The notes below the pieces were generated by a model. The model made no database searches. It was given only the letters and a program-made list of their open reading frames with translations, and was not told where the DNA came from. The translations under genes were made by a program, and so were the position numbers. 41,793 nt of DNA from Candidatus Saccharibacteria bacterium QS_5_54_17. Lineage in GTDB: Bacteria; Patescibacteriota; Saccharimonadia; QS-5-54-17. The first letter of the stretch is position 1, and every line of letters begins with the position of its first letter. Below, in pieces: positions 16,151 through 24,289 of this stretch. The DNA lies in assembly GCA_003022365.1 (NCBI GenBank), contig PXOU01000015.1:1-41793 (forward strand). Direction: 5' to 3'.

Positions 16151-16575
16151 TGGATATGGAGACCATACTCATCATCGGCGGCATATTAACCGTAATGGTC
16201 CTGGTTTTTCTGGGCATGTCAATGGCAACTACTCGGCGGAGTGCCCGGACCCCGTTGGATAAACAATTCGTAGGCAGAGAATGGCAGAAGATCACTGCTT
16301 TGGCGGAACATTCCGACCAATCGGCCCGGTACGCGGTTATCGAAGCCGACAAACTACTCGATCACGTGCTCAAAGCGCGCGGGTATCGGGGCGAGAAGAT
16401 GGGGGATCGATTGCGTGAGGCGGGTCCCGATTTTTCCTACCAAGATGATGTCTGGCAGGCGCATAAATTGCGGAATAAACTGGTCCACGAAGCCGAGTAT
16501 GAAGTTGATCATCGCCTGGTCACCCGGGCCGTTAAGCAATTTCGCCGGGCATTGAAGGATATGGGAGCATTTTAG
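16150..16575 (+). CDS. Single-pass membrane protein with a HEPN-like Rx4H motif
   Basis: 141 residues. A membrane helix spans ~5-24 (TILIIGGILTVMVLVFLGM), followed by a cytoplasmic helical domain. Near the C terminus, KLRNKLVHEAEYE contains R108-N-x-x-x-H113, the R-(x4)-H motif typical of HEPN domains, many of which are RNases; DUF4145-like proteins have a similar ending. The start codon overlaps the gatA stop (TAATG), so it is translated with the amidotransferase genes and lies just before gatB. Function is unknown: RNase, toxin-like regulator or merely a structural HEPN relative are all possible. The family assignment rests on the motif and helical pattern only. Confidence 0.75.
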   Translation: MDMETILIIGGILTVMVLVFLGMSMATTRRSARTPLDKQFVGREWQKITALAEHSDQSARYAVIEADKLLDHVLKARGYRGEKMGDRLREAGPDFSYQDDVWQAHKLRNKLVHEAEYEVDHRLVTRAVKQFRRALKDMGAF

Positions 16576-16641
16576 AGGTCAATATGTCACAGGCAACAGG
16601 CGAGCGGCTAACATCCCCATTAGACTATCTGCATTATGTAT

Positions 16642-16661
16642 TACAGGCGGGGAAACCTGTA
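16642..16661 (+). promoter_or_regulatory. Small hairpin presenting the gatB ribosome binding site
   Basis: TACAGG (16642-16647) pairs with CCTGTA (16656-16661), leaving CGGGGAAA in the loop. The last stem base is the A of the gatB ATG. The purine loop is the only ribosome-binding-like sequence before gatB. Confidence 0.35.
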
Positions 16662-18133
16662 TGAGGCGTGACCGCCGCTCCAACTCCCAGGCTCCGGAGT
16701 CTGACTACACCGCTGATATCGGTATCGAGTGCCACATCCAGCTTAAGACCGCTTCCAAGCTGTTTTGCTCCTGTAGCAATGATTCCCGCCAGGAGGATCC
16801 CAACACCACGGTGTGTCCGGTATGTCTCGGTCTCCCCGGTACGTTGCCGGTCCTGAATAAACGGGCGGTCGAGTTGGCCATGCAAGCGGGCATCGCCCTG
16901 AACGCGAGGGTCGCCGAGCATACCAAGTTCGACCGGAAAAACTACTTCTATCCGGATCTCCCCAAGGGATATCAGATTACCCAATACGACCAGCCGATCA
17001 TCGGAGCCGGCGAGGTAGCGGTGCCACTGGAAAACGACAGCTTTTCGGTCCGGATCGTGCGGGCGCATATGGAGGAAGACGCCGGTAAGCTCGTGCATCC
17101 CGAATCCGCCGACTATTCCCTGGTAGATTTGAATCGTGCCGGAACGCCGTTACTGGAGATCGTCTCCCAACCCGACATGCACTCACCCGCCCAAGCCAAA
17201 GCTTACGCCCGCGAGCTGTATTACCGGATGCTATACGTGGGCGCCTCCGATGTTGACTTATACCACGGCAATATGCGATTCGATCTCAACGTCAGTGTCC
17301 GGCCGTCCGGCTCTGACCGGTTCGGCACCCGGACCGAGATCAAGAACATGAATTCCTTCCGCAATGTGGAGCGGGCGGCTGACTATGAAATCGGCCGGCA
17401 GATCCAACTTTTGGAAAATGGCCAGCTCGTAACCCAGGAAACCCGCGGTTGGGACGAGCAGAAAACCTACCTGATGCGGGAAAAAGAGGAAGCTGAGGAT
17501 TATCGGTACTTCCCCGAGCCGGATATTCCGCCCTTGGAGCTGGATCGCTCCAAGCGGGAACAGGTGGAACAGGAACTCCCGCCGTTGCTCACCCATGTGC
17601 GCCACACACTACGAGCAACCGGCCTGGAACAAACCAAAATTGAAGCCTTAATCAATCAGCCGCGTTTGGCCATGCTCGGGCTATCGGTACTGGAGGAAAT
17701 AACAGACCCCGCCTCCCGCGATCGCATCGTCAACTGGCTGACCAGTGAAGTCGTCCGCCTGCTGCGTGCTGAGGACTTCGACTGGGACGACTTTGCTTTA
17801 AGCGTGGGACAGTTAGGCGAGCTCTCGGATATGACCGCCGACGATGAGCTGAATTCTTCAGCTGCCAAGCAGGTGCTGGGCGAAATGGTAACTTCCCCGC
17901 GTTCTCCGCGCCAGATTGCCGAGGAAAAGCAATTAATCCAGACTTCCGATGCCGGTGAGATCGAAAGCATCGTCGATCAAGTCATCCAGAATAACCCACA
18001 GGCAGCCCAAGACGTACGTGACGGGAAAAGCAAGGCCATCGGCTTTCTAACCGGTGAAGTTATGAAGGCCAGCCAAGGCCAGACCAATCCGCAAATCGTC
18101 AAAGACCTGCTCGAGCACAAATTAAACCAATAG
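16661..18133 (+). CDS. gatB: Asp-tRNA(Asn)/Glu-tRNA(Gln) amidotransferase subunit B
   Basis: 490 residues, full length. GatB phosphorylates and transamidates misacylated tRNA. The N-terminal cradle domain shows the family pattern IGIECHIQLKTASKLFCSCSN, then CPVCLGLPGTLPVLN, KNYFYPDLPKGYQITQ and RLHMEEDAGK-like residues (RAHMEEDAGKLVH). The C-terminal helical and YqeY-like tail ends KDLLEHKLNQ. The enzyme completes the GatCAB set, implying this organism makes Gln-tRNA and/or Asn-tRNA by the indirect route. An 85-bp gap separates it from the upstream membrane protein gene, with a hairpin over the start. Confidence 0.96.
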   Translation: MRRDRRSNSQAPESDYTADIGIECHIQLKTASKLFCSCSNDSRQEDPNTTVCPVCLGLPGTLPVLNKRAVELAMQAGIALNARVAEHTKFDRKNYFYPDLPKGYQITQYDQPIIGAGEVAVPLENDSFSVRIVRAHMEEDAGKLVHPESADYSLVDLNRAGTPLLEIVSQPDMHSPAQAKAYARELYYRMLYVGASDVDLYHGNMRFDLNVSVRPSGSDRFGTRTEIKNMNSFRNVERAADYEIGRQIQLLENGQLVTQETRGWDEQKTYLMREKEEAEDYRYFPEPDIPPLELDRSKREQVEQELPPLLTHVRHTLRATGLEQTKIEALINQPRLAMLGLSVLEEITDPASRDRIVNWLTSEVVRLLRAEDFDWDDFALSVGQLGELSDMTADDELNSSAAKQVLGEMVTSPRSPRQIAEEKQLIQTSDAGEIESIVDQVIQNNPQAAQDVRDGKSKAIGFLTGEVMKASQGQTNPQIVKDLLEHKLNQ

Positions 18134-18199
18134 TGTACAAACCGCTCCTGTTTGGTGTAGGATGGGAAGCAACAATTGCCTGGTAAACAGCTCAATCCT

Positions 18200-19084
18200 A
18201 TGGGAGAAGTTACCAAAGCTATCATTCCCGCTGCCGGCCTGGGGACGCGCTTCCTTCCCCAGACCAAAGCTATGCCCAAAGAGATGCTCCCCATCATCGA
18301 CAAACCGGTTATCCAGTACATCGTGGAAGAAGCAGTGGCGGCGGGTATCACGGAGGTCATCATCGTGACCGGCGCCCATAAACGGGCTATCGAAGATCAT
18401 TTCGACCATCAGGTCGGTCTCCAGCAGGAGTTACGCGCCAAGGGGAAAGCCGAAAAAGCCGATCAGCTGGAACATATCGCCGACATGGCCAATTTCGTGT
18501 ATGTCCGGCAAAAAGGCGCGCCCGGTAACGGAACACCGGTTTTGAATGCCTCCCATCTGATCGACGAGGAGGAGCCGTTTCTGGTGCTGTTCGCCGATGA
18601 TATGTTCCAGGCACGCGTGCCACGGGCACAACAGTTGATCGATACGTATAAACACGTCGAAAAACCGGTTATGTCGTTGATGGAGGTAGCAGGGCCCGCT
18701 ATTAGTAAATACGGTGTCATTAATCCGGGAGAAGCGATCGATGAACGAACCTATCCTATCAAGCAGGTGGTTGAAAAACCCCAATACGACCAGGCGCCGT
18801 CACAGCTGGCGGCCATTAGCGGCTACGTCCTGGATCGGACCGTGCTTGACGCGCTGTTTCGGCAATCGCCGGAGCAGGACGGGGAAATTTATTTGACCTC
18901 GGCCATCAATCACGTTGCCCAACAAGATGAGGTGTACGGCCGTCTCCTAGAGGGTAAGTGGCACGATACGGGCAACAGGCAACGATATCTTGAGGCGGTG
19001 GTGGAGATGGCGCTGGAAGACCCGGAATTGGCCGTGGATTTCCGGTCGTTTTTACGCAGCATTATAGACGGTTCCGGCCAGTGA
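18200..19084 (+). CDS. galU: UTP-glucose-1-phosphate uridylyltransferase
   Basis: 294 residues from ATG 18200. It converts UTP and glucose 1-phosphate to UDP-glucose for surface polysaccharide or glycolipid synthesis. The nucleotidyltransferase signature IIPAAGLGTRFLPQTKAMPKEMLP is at the N terminus, with Lys in the usual positions; FADD (metal-binding Asp), VEKP and GEIYLTSAI follow, all GalU hallmarks. The track starts at TTG 18176, but ATG 18200 gives the conserved start (GEVTKAIIPAAG). A weak promoter (TGTACA, 18 bp, TAGGAT at 18158-18163) lies right after gatB. The downstream small envelope genes fit a cell-surface neighbourhood. Confidence 0.95.
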   Translation: MGEVTKAIIPAAGLGTRFLPQTKAMPKEMLPIIDKPVIQYIVEEAVAAGITEVIIVTGAHKRAIEDHFDHQVGLQQELRAKGKAEKADQLEHIADMANFVYVRQKGAPGNGTPVLNASHLIDEEEPFLVLFADDMFQARVPRAQQLIDTYKHVEKPVMSLMEVAGPAISKYGVINPGEAIDERTYPIKQVVEKPQYDQAPSQLAAISGYVLDRTVLDALFRQSPEQDGEIYLTSAINHVAQQDEVYGRLLEGKWHDTGNRQRYLEAVVEMALEDPELAVDFRSFLRSIIDGSGQ

Positions 19085-19090
19085 AGTTGG

Positions 19091-19119
19091 TTGGTAGCTG
19101 CGGGCAATAGTGGTATCAT
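19091..19119 (+). promoter_or_regulatory. Extended -10 promoter, leaderless arrangement
   Basis: TTGGTA (19091-19096), 17 bp, then TATCAT (19114-19119) preceded by TGG. The next ATG (19126) is six bases away. Confidence 0.5.
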
Positions 19120-19125
19120 GGCCAT

Positions 19126-19383
19126 ATGACGGCATTTGAAGTACTGGTAATCATACTCAGCGTATTTTTGGCGATATTTTTGATACTCGGTATCGCCGTT
19201 CTGGTTAAGCTTCTTAAGGTTTTCCGGAAAATGGATGAGTTTGCCGACAAAGCCAACACCTTTGCTGACGATTTCAGCGGGAATATGGCCGACATGATTA
19301 AAAAAAGTTTCGCCCCCTCGGCGATCGTTTCGGGAATTATCCGGTCCGTGCGGAAGTCCCGAAAGCGCAAACGGGGCCAATAA
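19126..19383 (+). CDS. Small single-pass membrane protein
   Basis: 85 residues: an N-terminal membrane helix (residues ~5-28, VLVIILSVFLAIFLILGIAVLVKLL), an amphipathic helical middle and a strongly basic C terminus (RKSRKRKRGQ). The architecture resembles small DUF948-type or phage-shock-like envelope proteins, but I cannot name a family. The ATG sits six bases after an extended -10 box, so the mRNA is probably leaderless. It begins a run of three small envelope genes. Confidence 0.75.
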   Translation: MTAFEVLVIILSVFLAIFLILGIAVLVKLLKVFRKMDEFADKANTFADDFSGNMADMIKKSFAPSAIVSGIIRSVRKSRKRKRGQ

Positions 19384-19400
19384 GAAAAGGAGGTACGATT

Positions 19401-19727
19401 ATGGCAGAACGCAATACACAAAATACACAAGGACACGGTTTCGCAGTTGGCGCGATTGCCGGCATGGTCGCTGGCGCGGTTGCCGGTATATTATTGGCGC
19501 CCAAGAGCGGCAAGGAGACCCGGGCTGATATCAAGGAGAAAGCCCAGGAAGTCGACTCACAGGCACGGGAAAAAGCGACGGAGGCCAAGCAGAAGGCCCA
19601 TGAGGCGAGGGAAGAAGCCAGAAATACCGGACGGCGATGGGGTAAAAAAGCCAAGAACGCTGCCCACGCCAGCAAAGAAGCCCTGGAAGAAGAGTCTGAC
19701 GAACAAGAAACATCCGACCGCAGCTAG
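19401..19727 (+). CDS. YtxH-like envelope/stress protein
   Basis: 108 residues. The glycine-zipper-like membrane segment AVGAIAGMVAGAVAGILLAPKSGKETR is the YtxH domain signature, followed by a long charged helix with alternating Lys, Glu and Ala (KEKAQEVDSQAREKATEAKQ) and an acidic end. YtxH proteins are associated with general stress in Firmicutes; the molecular role is unclear. A very strong ribosome binding site (AAAAGGAGG) fixes the start. It lies 17 bases after the small membrane protein gene. Confidence 0.85.
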   Translation: MAERNTQNTQGHGFAVGAIAGMVAGAVAGILLAPKSGKETRADIKEKAQEVDSQAREKATEAKQKAHEAREEARNTGRRWGKKAKNAAHASKEALEEESDEQETSDRS

Positions 19728-19749
19728 GCCGGTGCTTTGCTATTAGCAG

Positions 19750-20061
19750 GTGAAGATATTCAAGAAACACAACAGGGAGCCCAAGGAAGCGGACGCGCCC
19801 CAGCAGGAGTACGCTCGGCTGGGTAAGGCGTTGACACGGGCGATCGTCCGGGACAACATACAGGTTACCCACAACTGGAAACGGTTCATTACGGTTAATT
19901 TCGTCCGGGGACTCTTTGTCGGGCTGGGAAGCGTGGTGGGGGCTACCTTACTGGTTGCCCTGGTGTTATGGCTTTTAAACGTGTTCGGCGGGTTGCCGAT
20001 CGTGGGGGACTGGTTTGAGGCCATAAGCAGCGCGCTCAATAAAAGCTCCGCTGCTGAGTAG
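19750..20061 (+). CDS. Small membrane protein, DUF5665-like
   Basis: 103 residues with a basic cytoplasmic N terminus and one or two membrane segments near the C terminus (FVRGLFVGLGSVVGATLLVALVLWLLNVFGGLPIVGDWF). This pattern matches DUF5665-type proteins as I remember them; the match is from memory. Start is GTG 19750. It is the third small envelope gene after galU and is likely co-transcribed with ytxH. Confidence 0.75.
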   Translation: MKIFKKHNREPKEADAPQQEYARLGKALTRAIVRDNIQVTHNWKRFITVNFVRGLFVGLGSVVGATLLVALVLWLLNVFGGLPIVGDWFEAISSALNKSSAAE

Positions 20062-20354
20062 CAGCCTCATAATCCTCCCAGACTCTTGCTTCCTTCGCCG
20101 CAAGCCCATTGTTGTTTATCCTAAGCAATTGGCGGCGTAACAGATAATTTTCGGCTTGTGTGTCCGCCGGAGGCGGATGATCGCGCTTTATGTAAGTGCT
20201 CCGTGCTCCTGGCCGTGGCAGATAACCTCAGGCGATCGCTTCTCTGGTTGGATGTCCTGCGTTAGGGGCTGATGGTCGGATCACCGCTCCCTCGGGCGGT
20301 GTGAAACCGGGCCGGGGAAAATGCTACAATGCCCGTGTATAGACGCGTAAGGTA
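20062..20354 (+). other. Intergenic region before dnaE with several hairpins
   Basis: No coding frame is convincing across these 293 bases. Short inverted repeats are present, for example TCCGCC/GGCGGA around 20163-20177 and CACCGC/GCGGTG near 20283-20302. The latter ends shortly before the dnaE promoter and could terminate upstream transcription, though no T-run follows. No tRNA or known small RNA was recognised. Confidence 0.4.
20322..20330 (+). promoter_or_regulatory. Extended -10 promoter of dnaE
   Basis: TGC plus TACAAT. The transcript would start near 20337, leaving a leader of about 18 nt before ATG 20355. Confidence 0.5.
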
Positions 20355-23300
20355 ATGGGAGGCGTGGCAGCCGGTATGGCCCAGAAAACAAACACCGATT
20401 GGTTCGACCCGGCCCAGTTCGTCCATCTGCACAACCACACCCACTACAGTTTATTGGACGGGTTGCAGAAAGTGCCGGAAATGTTGGACCGGGTCAAAGA
20501 GCTCGGCATGGAGTCCGTGGCCATTACCGACCACGGGTCATTAAGCGGTGTCGTTGAATTTTACAAAGGTGCTAAAGACCGCGATCTGAAACCCATTATC
20601 GGTATGGAAACCTACATCGCTCCTCGTGGTTATACGGACAAGGACGGCAAGCAGGACGCCAATCCCTATCACTTGGTGCTGCTGGCTATGGACAACCAGG
20701 GGTACGAAAACCTGATGCGTCTTTCCACCCTGGCGCACTTGGAAGGCTTTTATTACAAACCGCGCATCGACCGGCAATTATTGGAGCAATACAACCAGGG
20801 GTTGATTGCCTTGTCGGCCTGCGTGGGCGGCGAACTCGGCGAAGCTTTGCGGGAGGGCCGGGACGGTGAAGCCCAAGAAACGGCCCAGTGGTACAAGGAT
20901 GTTTTCGGCGACCGATACTACCTGGAGTTGCAGGATCATGGCCACGAATGGGATGAACAAGCCCGGGTGAATGACAAGATCCTGGAACTGGGGGAAAAGC
21001 TTGACATTCAGGTAGTCGTTACGGCCGACGCCCACTATTGTATGCCTGAAGATCAGGACGCCCACGAAGTACTGCTCTGCATCCAGACCGGTTCCCTGGT
21101 CCGTGAAGAGAAGCGTATGAGTTTGAAAAACATGCATCTGCACTTATCCGACCCCCGGGAAATGGCCCAGCGTTGGCAGGACCATCTCCACGTCATGACC
21201 AATACCAAAGCGATCGCCGACCGGTGCCACGTGGAAATACCGCTGGATAACATTTTAATCCCCGAATTCGACGTTCCCGATGGCAAAACCGAGCATGAGC
21301 ACTTAAAAGAGCTCGGCTACCAAGGGTTAGCATGGCGTTATGGCGGCGTCTCCCGGGAGGAATCCGCCCATCTGACGATCGAGCAAGCCAAATCCAAGGT
21401 GGAGGCCAATGTCATAGAACGGTTCGAACACGAACTCAGTGTCATCAACAACATGGGATTCGACGGCTACTTCCTGATTGTAGCCGATTTCATTAACTGG
21501 GGGAAAGACCGGGGCATTATCTTTGGGCCGGGCAGAGGGAGCGCGGCCGGTTCTCTGGTCTCCTACGCGGTTAACATTACTGACCTTGATCCGTTGTTGT
21601 ATGGTTTGCTGTTCGAGCGGTTCCTGAATCCCGAACGGGTTTCCATGCCCGATATCGACATCGACATCCAGGATGACCGCCGCGGGGAGGTTATTGACTA
21701 TACCATTTCCAAATACGGCGAAGATAAAGTGGCCAATATCGTGACATTCGGAACTATGGCCGCCCGCAACGCCACCCGTGACACCGCCCGGGTGCTGGGA
21801 GTCTCCTTTGCGGAAGCTGACCGGATTGCCAAAATGATCCCCCCGCCCCAGCAGGGCCGACACATCCCGCTCGAGAAAAGTTTAGGAGAAGTGGAGGAAC
21901 TCAAGGAGGAGTACGAAAACAATCCCCAGTCCAAGGAAGTATTCGACCAGGCCATGCGTCTGGAGGGGACCATTCGCTCTCACGGAGTTCACGCGGCCGG
22001 GGTCGTGATTGCGCCGGATGAAATTGTCAAGTACACGCCGTTGGAAATCGCCCAGAAAGGCGCCGTTTCCACCCAGTACTCCATGGATCCGGTCGAGGAG
22101 ATCGGCTTGTTGAAGATAGATTTTCTGGGGTTGGCCAACCTAACGATCATCAAGAATGCCCTCCGCATTATCCGCAAAGTCTACGGGGAAGAGATCGACA
22201 TTTCCGCTATCCCTTTGGATGATCCGGCAACCTTCGATCTATTCCGCCGGGCTGACACTACCGGGGTTTTCCAGTTTGAGTCTTCGGGGATGCAACGCTA
22301 TATGAAACAACTGAGTCCCGACACGCTGGAAGATTTAATCGCCCTTTCCGCCCTGTACCGACCGGGTCCGCTTTCGTCCGGATACATCGATGACTTCGTG
22401 GCTACCAAAAACGGGGAAAAGGAGGTTACCTACGACCATCCGGGTCTGCAAAACGCCTTGGAGCCGACCTACGGAGTGCTCGTCTACCAGGAACAGGTCA
22501 TGCAGATCGCCCGGGAGATGTGCGGGTTTAGCGGCAACCAGGCAGACACCCTGAACAAAGCGATCAGCAAGAAAAAGGCCGATTTGATGGCCAAAATGAA
22601 ACCCGAGTTCGTCGAAGGCATGGTGTCCCATAAAGGCGTCGACCGGGAATTTGCCGAAAATTATTGGGACAAACTGGAAGGCTTTGCCGACTACTGTTTC
22701 AACAAATCCCACTCGGCGTCCTACTCCTTAATCTCCTACCAGACCGCCTACCTGAAAGCCAACTATACGGCGGCTTTTATGGCCGCCTTAATGACCAGTG
22801 ACGCTGAAGATACCGACCGGATATCCATAGAAATCGATGAATGCCGGCATATGAATATCCCCGTTTTGCCGCCCGACGTCAACGAAAGTTACGTCGAGTT
22901 CGCCGTCCGTCCCAATAGCGACGCTCAAGCAGAAGAGGCCATCCGGTTCGGCATGAGCGCCATCAAGAACGTCGGTGTGGGGGCGGTGGAGGAAATCCTG
23001 CGCGCCCGGGATGATGGCGGTCGCTTCACCTCCGTGGAAGATTTTGCCAAGCGGGTGGCCATCGGAACCGTCAACCGGAAAACCTGGGAAAGTCTCATCA
23101 AAGCCGGTGCCTTCGACGAGCTGGGAGACCGGGCGACGCTTCTGCATAATCTGGATAAGATCATCGCCTTCGCCCAGAAGACCCAGAAAGAAGCCCAAAA
23201 CGGGCAGACCGATCTCTTCGGCGATGCCGTGGTCGAGGAATCCTTATTGCCCAAACTGGACTTGGAGACACCTTCGGAGACGGTTAGCACACACGAGAGT

Positions 23301-24146
23301 CTGCAGTGGGAGCGCCATTTGCTGGGCGTCTACCTTTCCCACCATCCGCTGGACGCCTATGATTCATATCTGGCCACCTACGCGACGCCACTGGAGCAGG
23401 TCACATCCGCCGGCGAGGGCAAGAGCGTGGCAGTGGGCGGGTTGATAACCGATGTCCGGGAAATTACTACCAAAAACGGGGCCAAAATGGCGTTCGCTAA
23501 GATCGAGGACAAAACCGGCGAGTTGGAGGTGATCGTCTTCCCTCGTACCTACGCGGAATCGCCCGGGTTGTGGCAATTGGATACGGTGGTTTTGGTAAAC
23601 GGCAAGATCAATACGACGGATAAAGACGGCAATGCCGGCCAGGAGTTGAAAATTCTGGCCGATACGGCTCGGGAAATCCCGGCGGGCGAAGAATCTTCGG
23701 ATACCAACGGATATGCGCCGGGTGTCCCCGATACCGGGGATAACTCCTCTGAAACTACCCCCCAGCCTGTCCAATACGACGCCGCCCCAAAGGAAAAATC
23801 CGGGGAATCCGACGTTGCCGAAGCAACCACGTCCGAACCCGAGGTTTCCACGGCGGAAGGTGGGTCATCCCGGGAGGGGGGTACCGCCACCGCCACGACT
23901 GCCACCCAAGCCAAACCAGCGGCGGTGACCGAAACCCGGACACTCGAAATCAGCCTCCCCGCCGCCTGCGGGCAGGATACCTTGGTGTCAATCAAGCAGT
24001 TACTCAATCAGCACCAAGGCTCATCCCAAGCGGTCATTGCCATGGACGGCACCCGCATCAAACTCCCCTTCACGGTTGCACCCAGTGACAACCTGGTTCG
24101 CTCCTTGCAGGATTTAGGGAGCGTGGAAACGGTCACGGTTCGCTAA
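20355..24146 (+). CDS. dnaE: DNA polymerase III alpha subunit (DnaE type)
   Basis: 1263 residues; the replicative polymerase. The N-terminal PHP domain begins HLHNHTHYSLLDGL and includes AITDHGSLSG. The catalytic palm is marked by PDIDIDIQDDRR at ~432. The tandem helix-hairpin-helix region and an OB-fold (VAVGGLITDVREIT...ELEVIVFP, ~1020-1075) follow. A ~90-residue Thr/Ser/Glu/Pro-rich linker precedes a small C-terminal domain (TLEISLPAACGQDTLVSIKQLL). ATG 20355 is the track start; ATG 20376 (MAQKTNTDWFDP) with GGGAGG upstream is an alternative. No separate proofreading subunit is seen nearby. Confidence 0.97.
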   Translation: MGGVAAGMAQKTNTDWFDPAQFVHLHNHTHYSLLDGLQKVPEMLDRVKELGMESVAITDHGSLSGVVEFYKGAKDRDLKPIIGMETYIAPRGYTDKDGKQDANPYHLVLLAMDNQGYENLMRLSTLAHLEGFYYKPRIDRQLLEQYNQGLIALSACVGGELGEALREGRDGEAQETAQWYKDVFGDRYYLELQDHGHEWDEQARVNDKILELGEKLDIQVVVTADAHYCMPEDQDAHEVLLCIQTGSLVREEKRMSLKNMHLHLSDPREMAQRWQDHLHVMTNTKAIADRCHVEIPLDNILIPEFDVPDGKTEHEHLKELGYQGLAWRYGGVSREESAHLTIEQAKSKVEANVIERFEHELSVINNMGFDGYFLIVADFINWGKDRGIIFGPGRGSAAGSLVSYAVNITDLDPLLYGLLFERFLNPERVSMPDIDIDIQDDRRGEVIDYTISKYGEDKVANIVTFGTMAARNATRDTARVLGVSFAEADRIAKMIPPPQQGRHIPLEKSLGEVEELKEEYENNPQSKEVFDQAMRLEGTIRSHGVHAAGVVIAPDEIVKYTPLEIAQKGAVSTQYSMDPVEEIGLLKIDFLGLANLTIIKNALRIIRKVYGEEIDISAIPLDDPATFDLFRRADTTGVFQFESSGMQRYMKQLSPDTLEDLIALSALYRPGPLSSGYIDDFVATKNGEKEVTYDHPGLQNALEPTYGVLVYQEQVMQIAREMCGFSGNQADTLNKAISKKKADLMAKMKPEFVEGMVSHKGVDREFAENYWDKLEGFADYCFNKSHSASYSLISYQTAYLKANYTAAFMAALMTSDAEDTDRISIEIDECRHMNIPVLPPDVNESYVEFAVRPNSDAQAEEAIRFGMSAIKNVGVGAVEEILRARDDGGRFTSVEDFAKRVAIGTVNRKTWESLIKAGAFDELGDRATLLHNLDKIIAFAQKTQKEAQNGQTDLFGDAVVEESLLPKLDLETPSETVSTHESLQWERHLLGVYLSHHPLDAYDSYLATYATPLEQVTSAGEGKSVAVGGLITDVREITTKNGAKMAFAKIEDKTGELEVIVFPRTYAESPGLWQLDTVVLVNGKINTTDKDGNAGQELKILADTAREIPAGEESSDTNGYAPGVPDTGDNSSETTPQPVQYDAAPKEKSGESDVAEATTSEPEVSTAEGGSSREGGTATATTATQAKPAAVTETRTLEISLPAACGQDTLVSIKQLLNQHQGSSQAVIAMDGTRIKLPFTVAPSDNLVRSLQDLGSVETVTVR

Positions 24147-24214
24147 GGCCGGAGAGGTTCCCGGGGTTATGGTAGCTCAGGTAATAACAAAGCGGCCAAG
24201 AAGGCCCGTGGATG

Positions 24215-24231
24215 ATCCGGTGTCGCCGGAT
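24215..24231 (+). terminator. Hairpin downstream of dnaE
   Basis: ATCCGG and CCGGAT form a six-bp stem with a five-base loop, ~70 bases after the dnaE stop and before the next promoter. There is no T-run, so termination is uncertain. Confidence 0.3.
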
Positions 24232-24254
24232 GGGAATATAAATCCTCATGTTTT

Positions 24255-24263
24255 TGCTACAAT
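24255..24263 (+). promoter_or_regulatory. Extended -10 promoter of the CAP-domain gene
   Basis: TGC plus TACAAT. The predicted transcript start (~24270) rules out the track start at 24248 and supports ATG 24290. Confidence 0.5.
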
Positions 24264-24289
24264 TAGGGCGAAGTAGCGGGAATACAAAC

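Noticed and set aside
24160-24240. tRNA-like GGTAGCTCAGGT segment after dnaE
   Set aside because: It resembles a D-arm, but no acceptor stem, anticodon arm or T-loop (GTTCGA) follows at the right distances.
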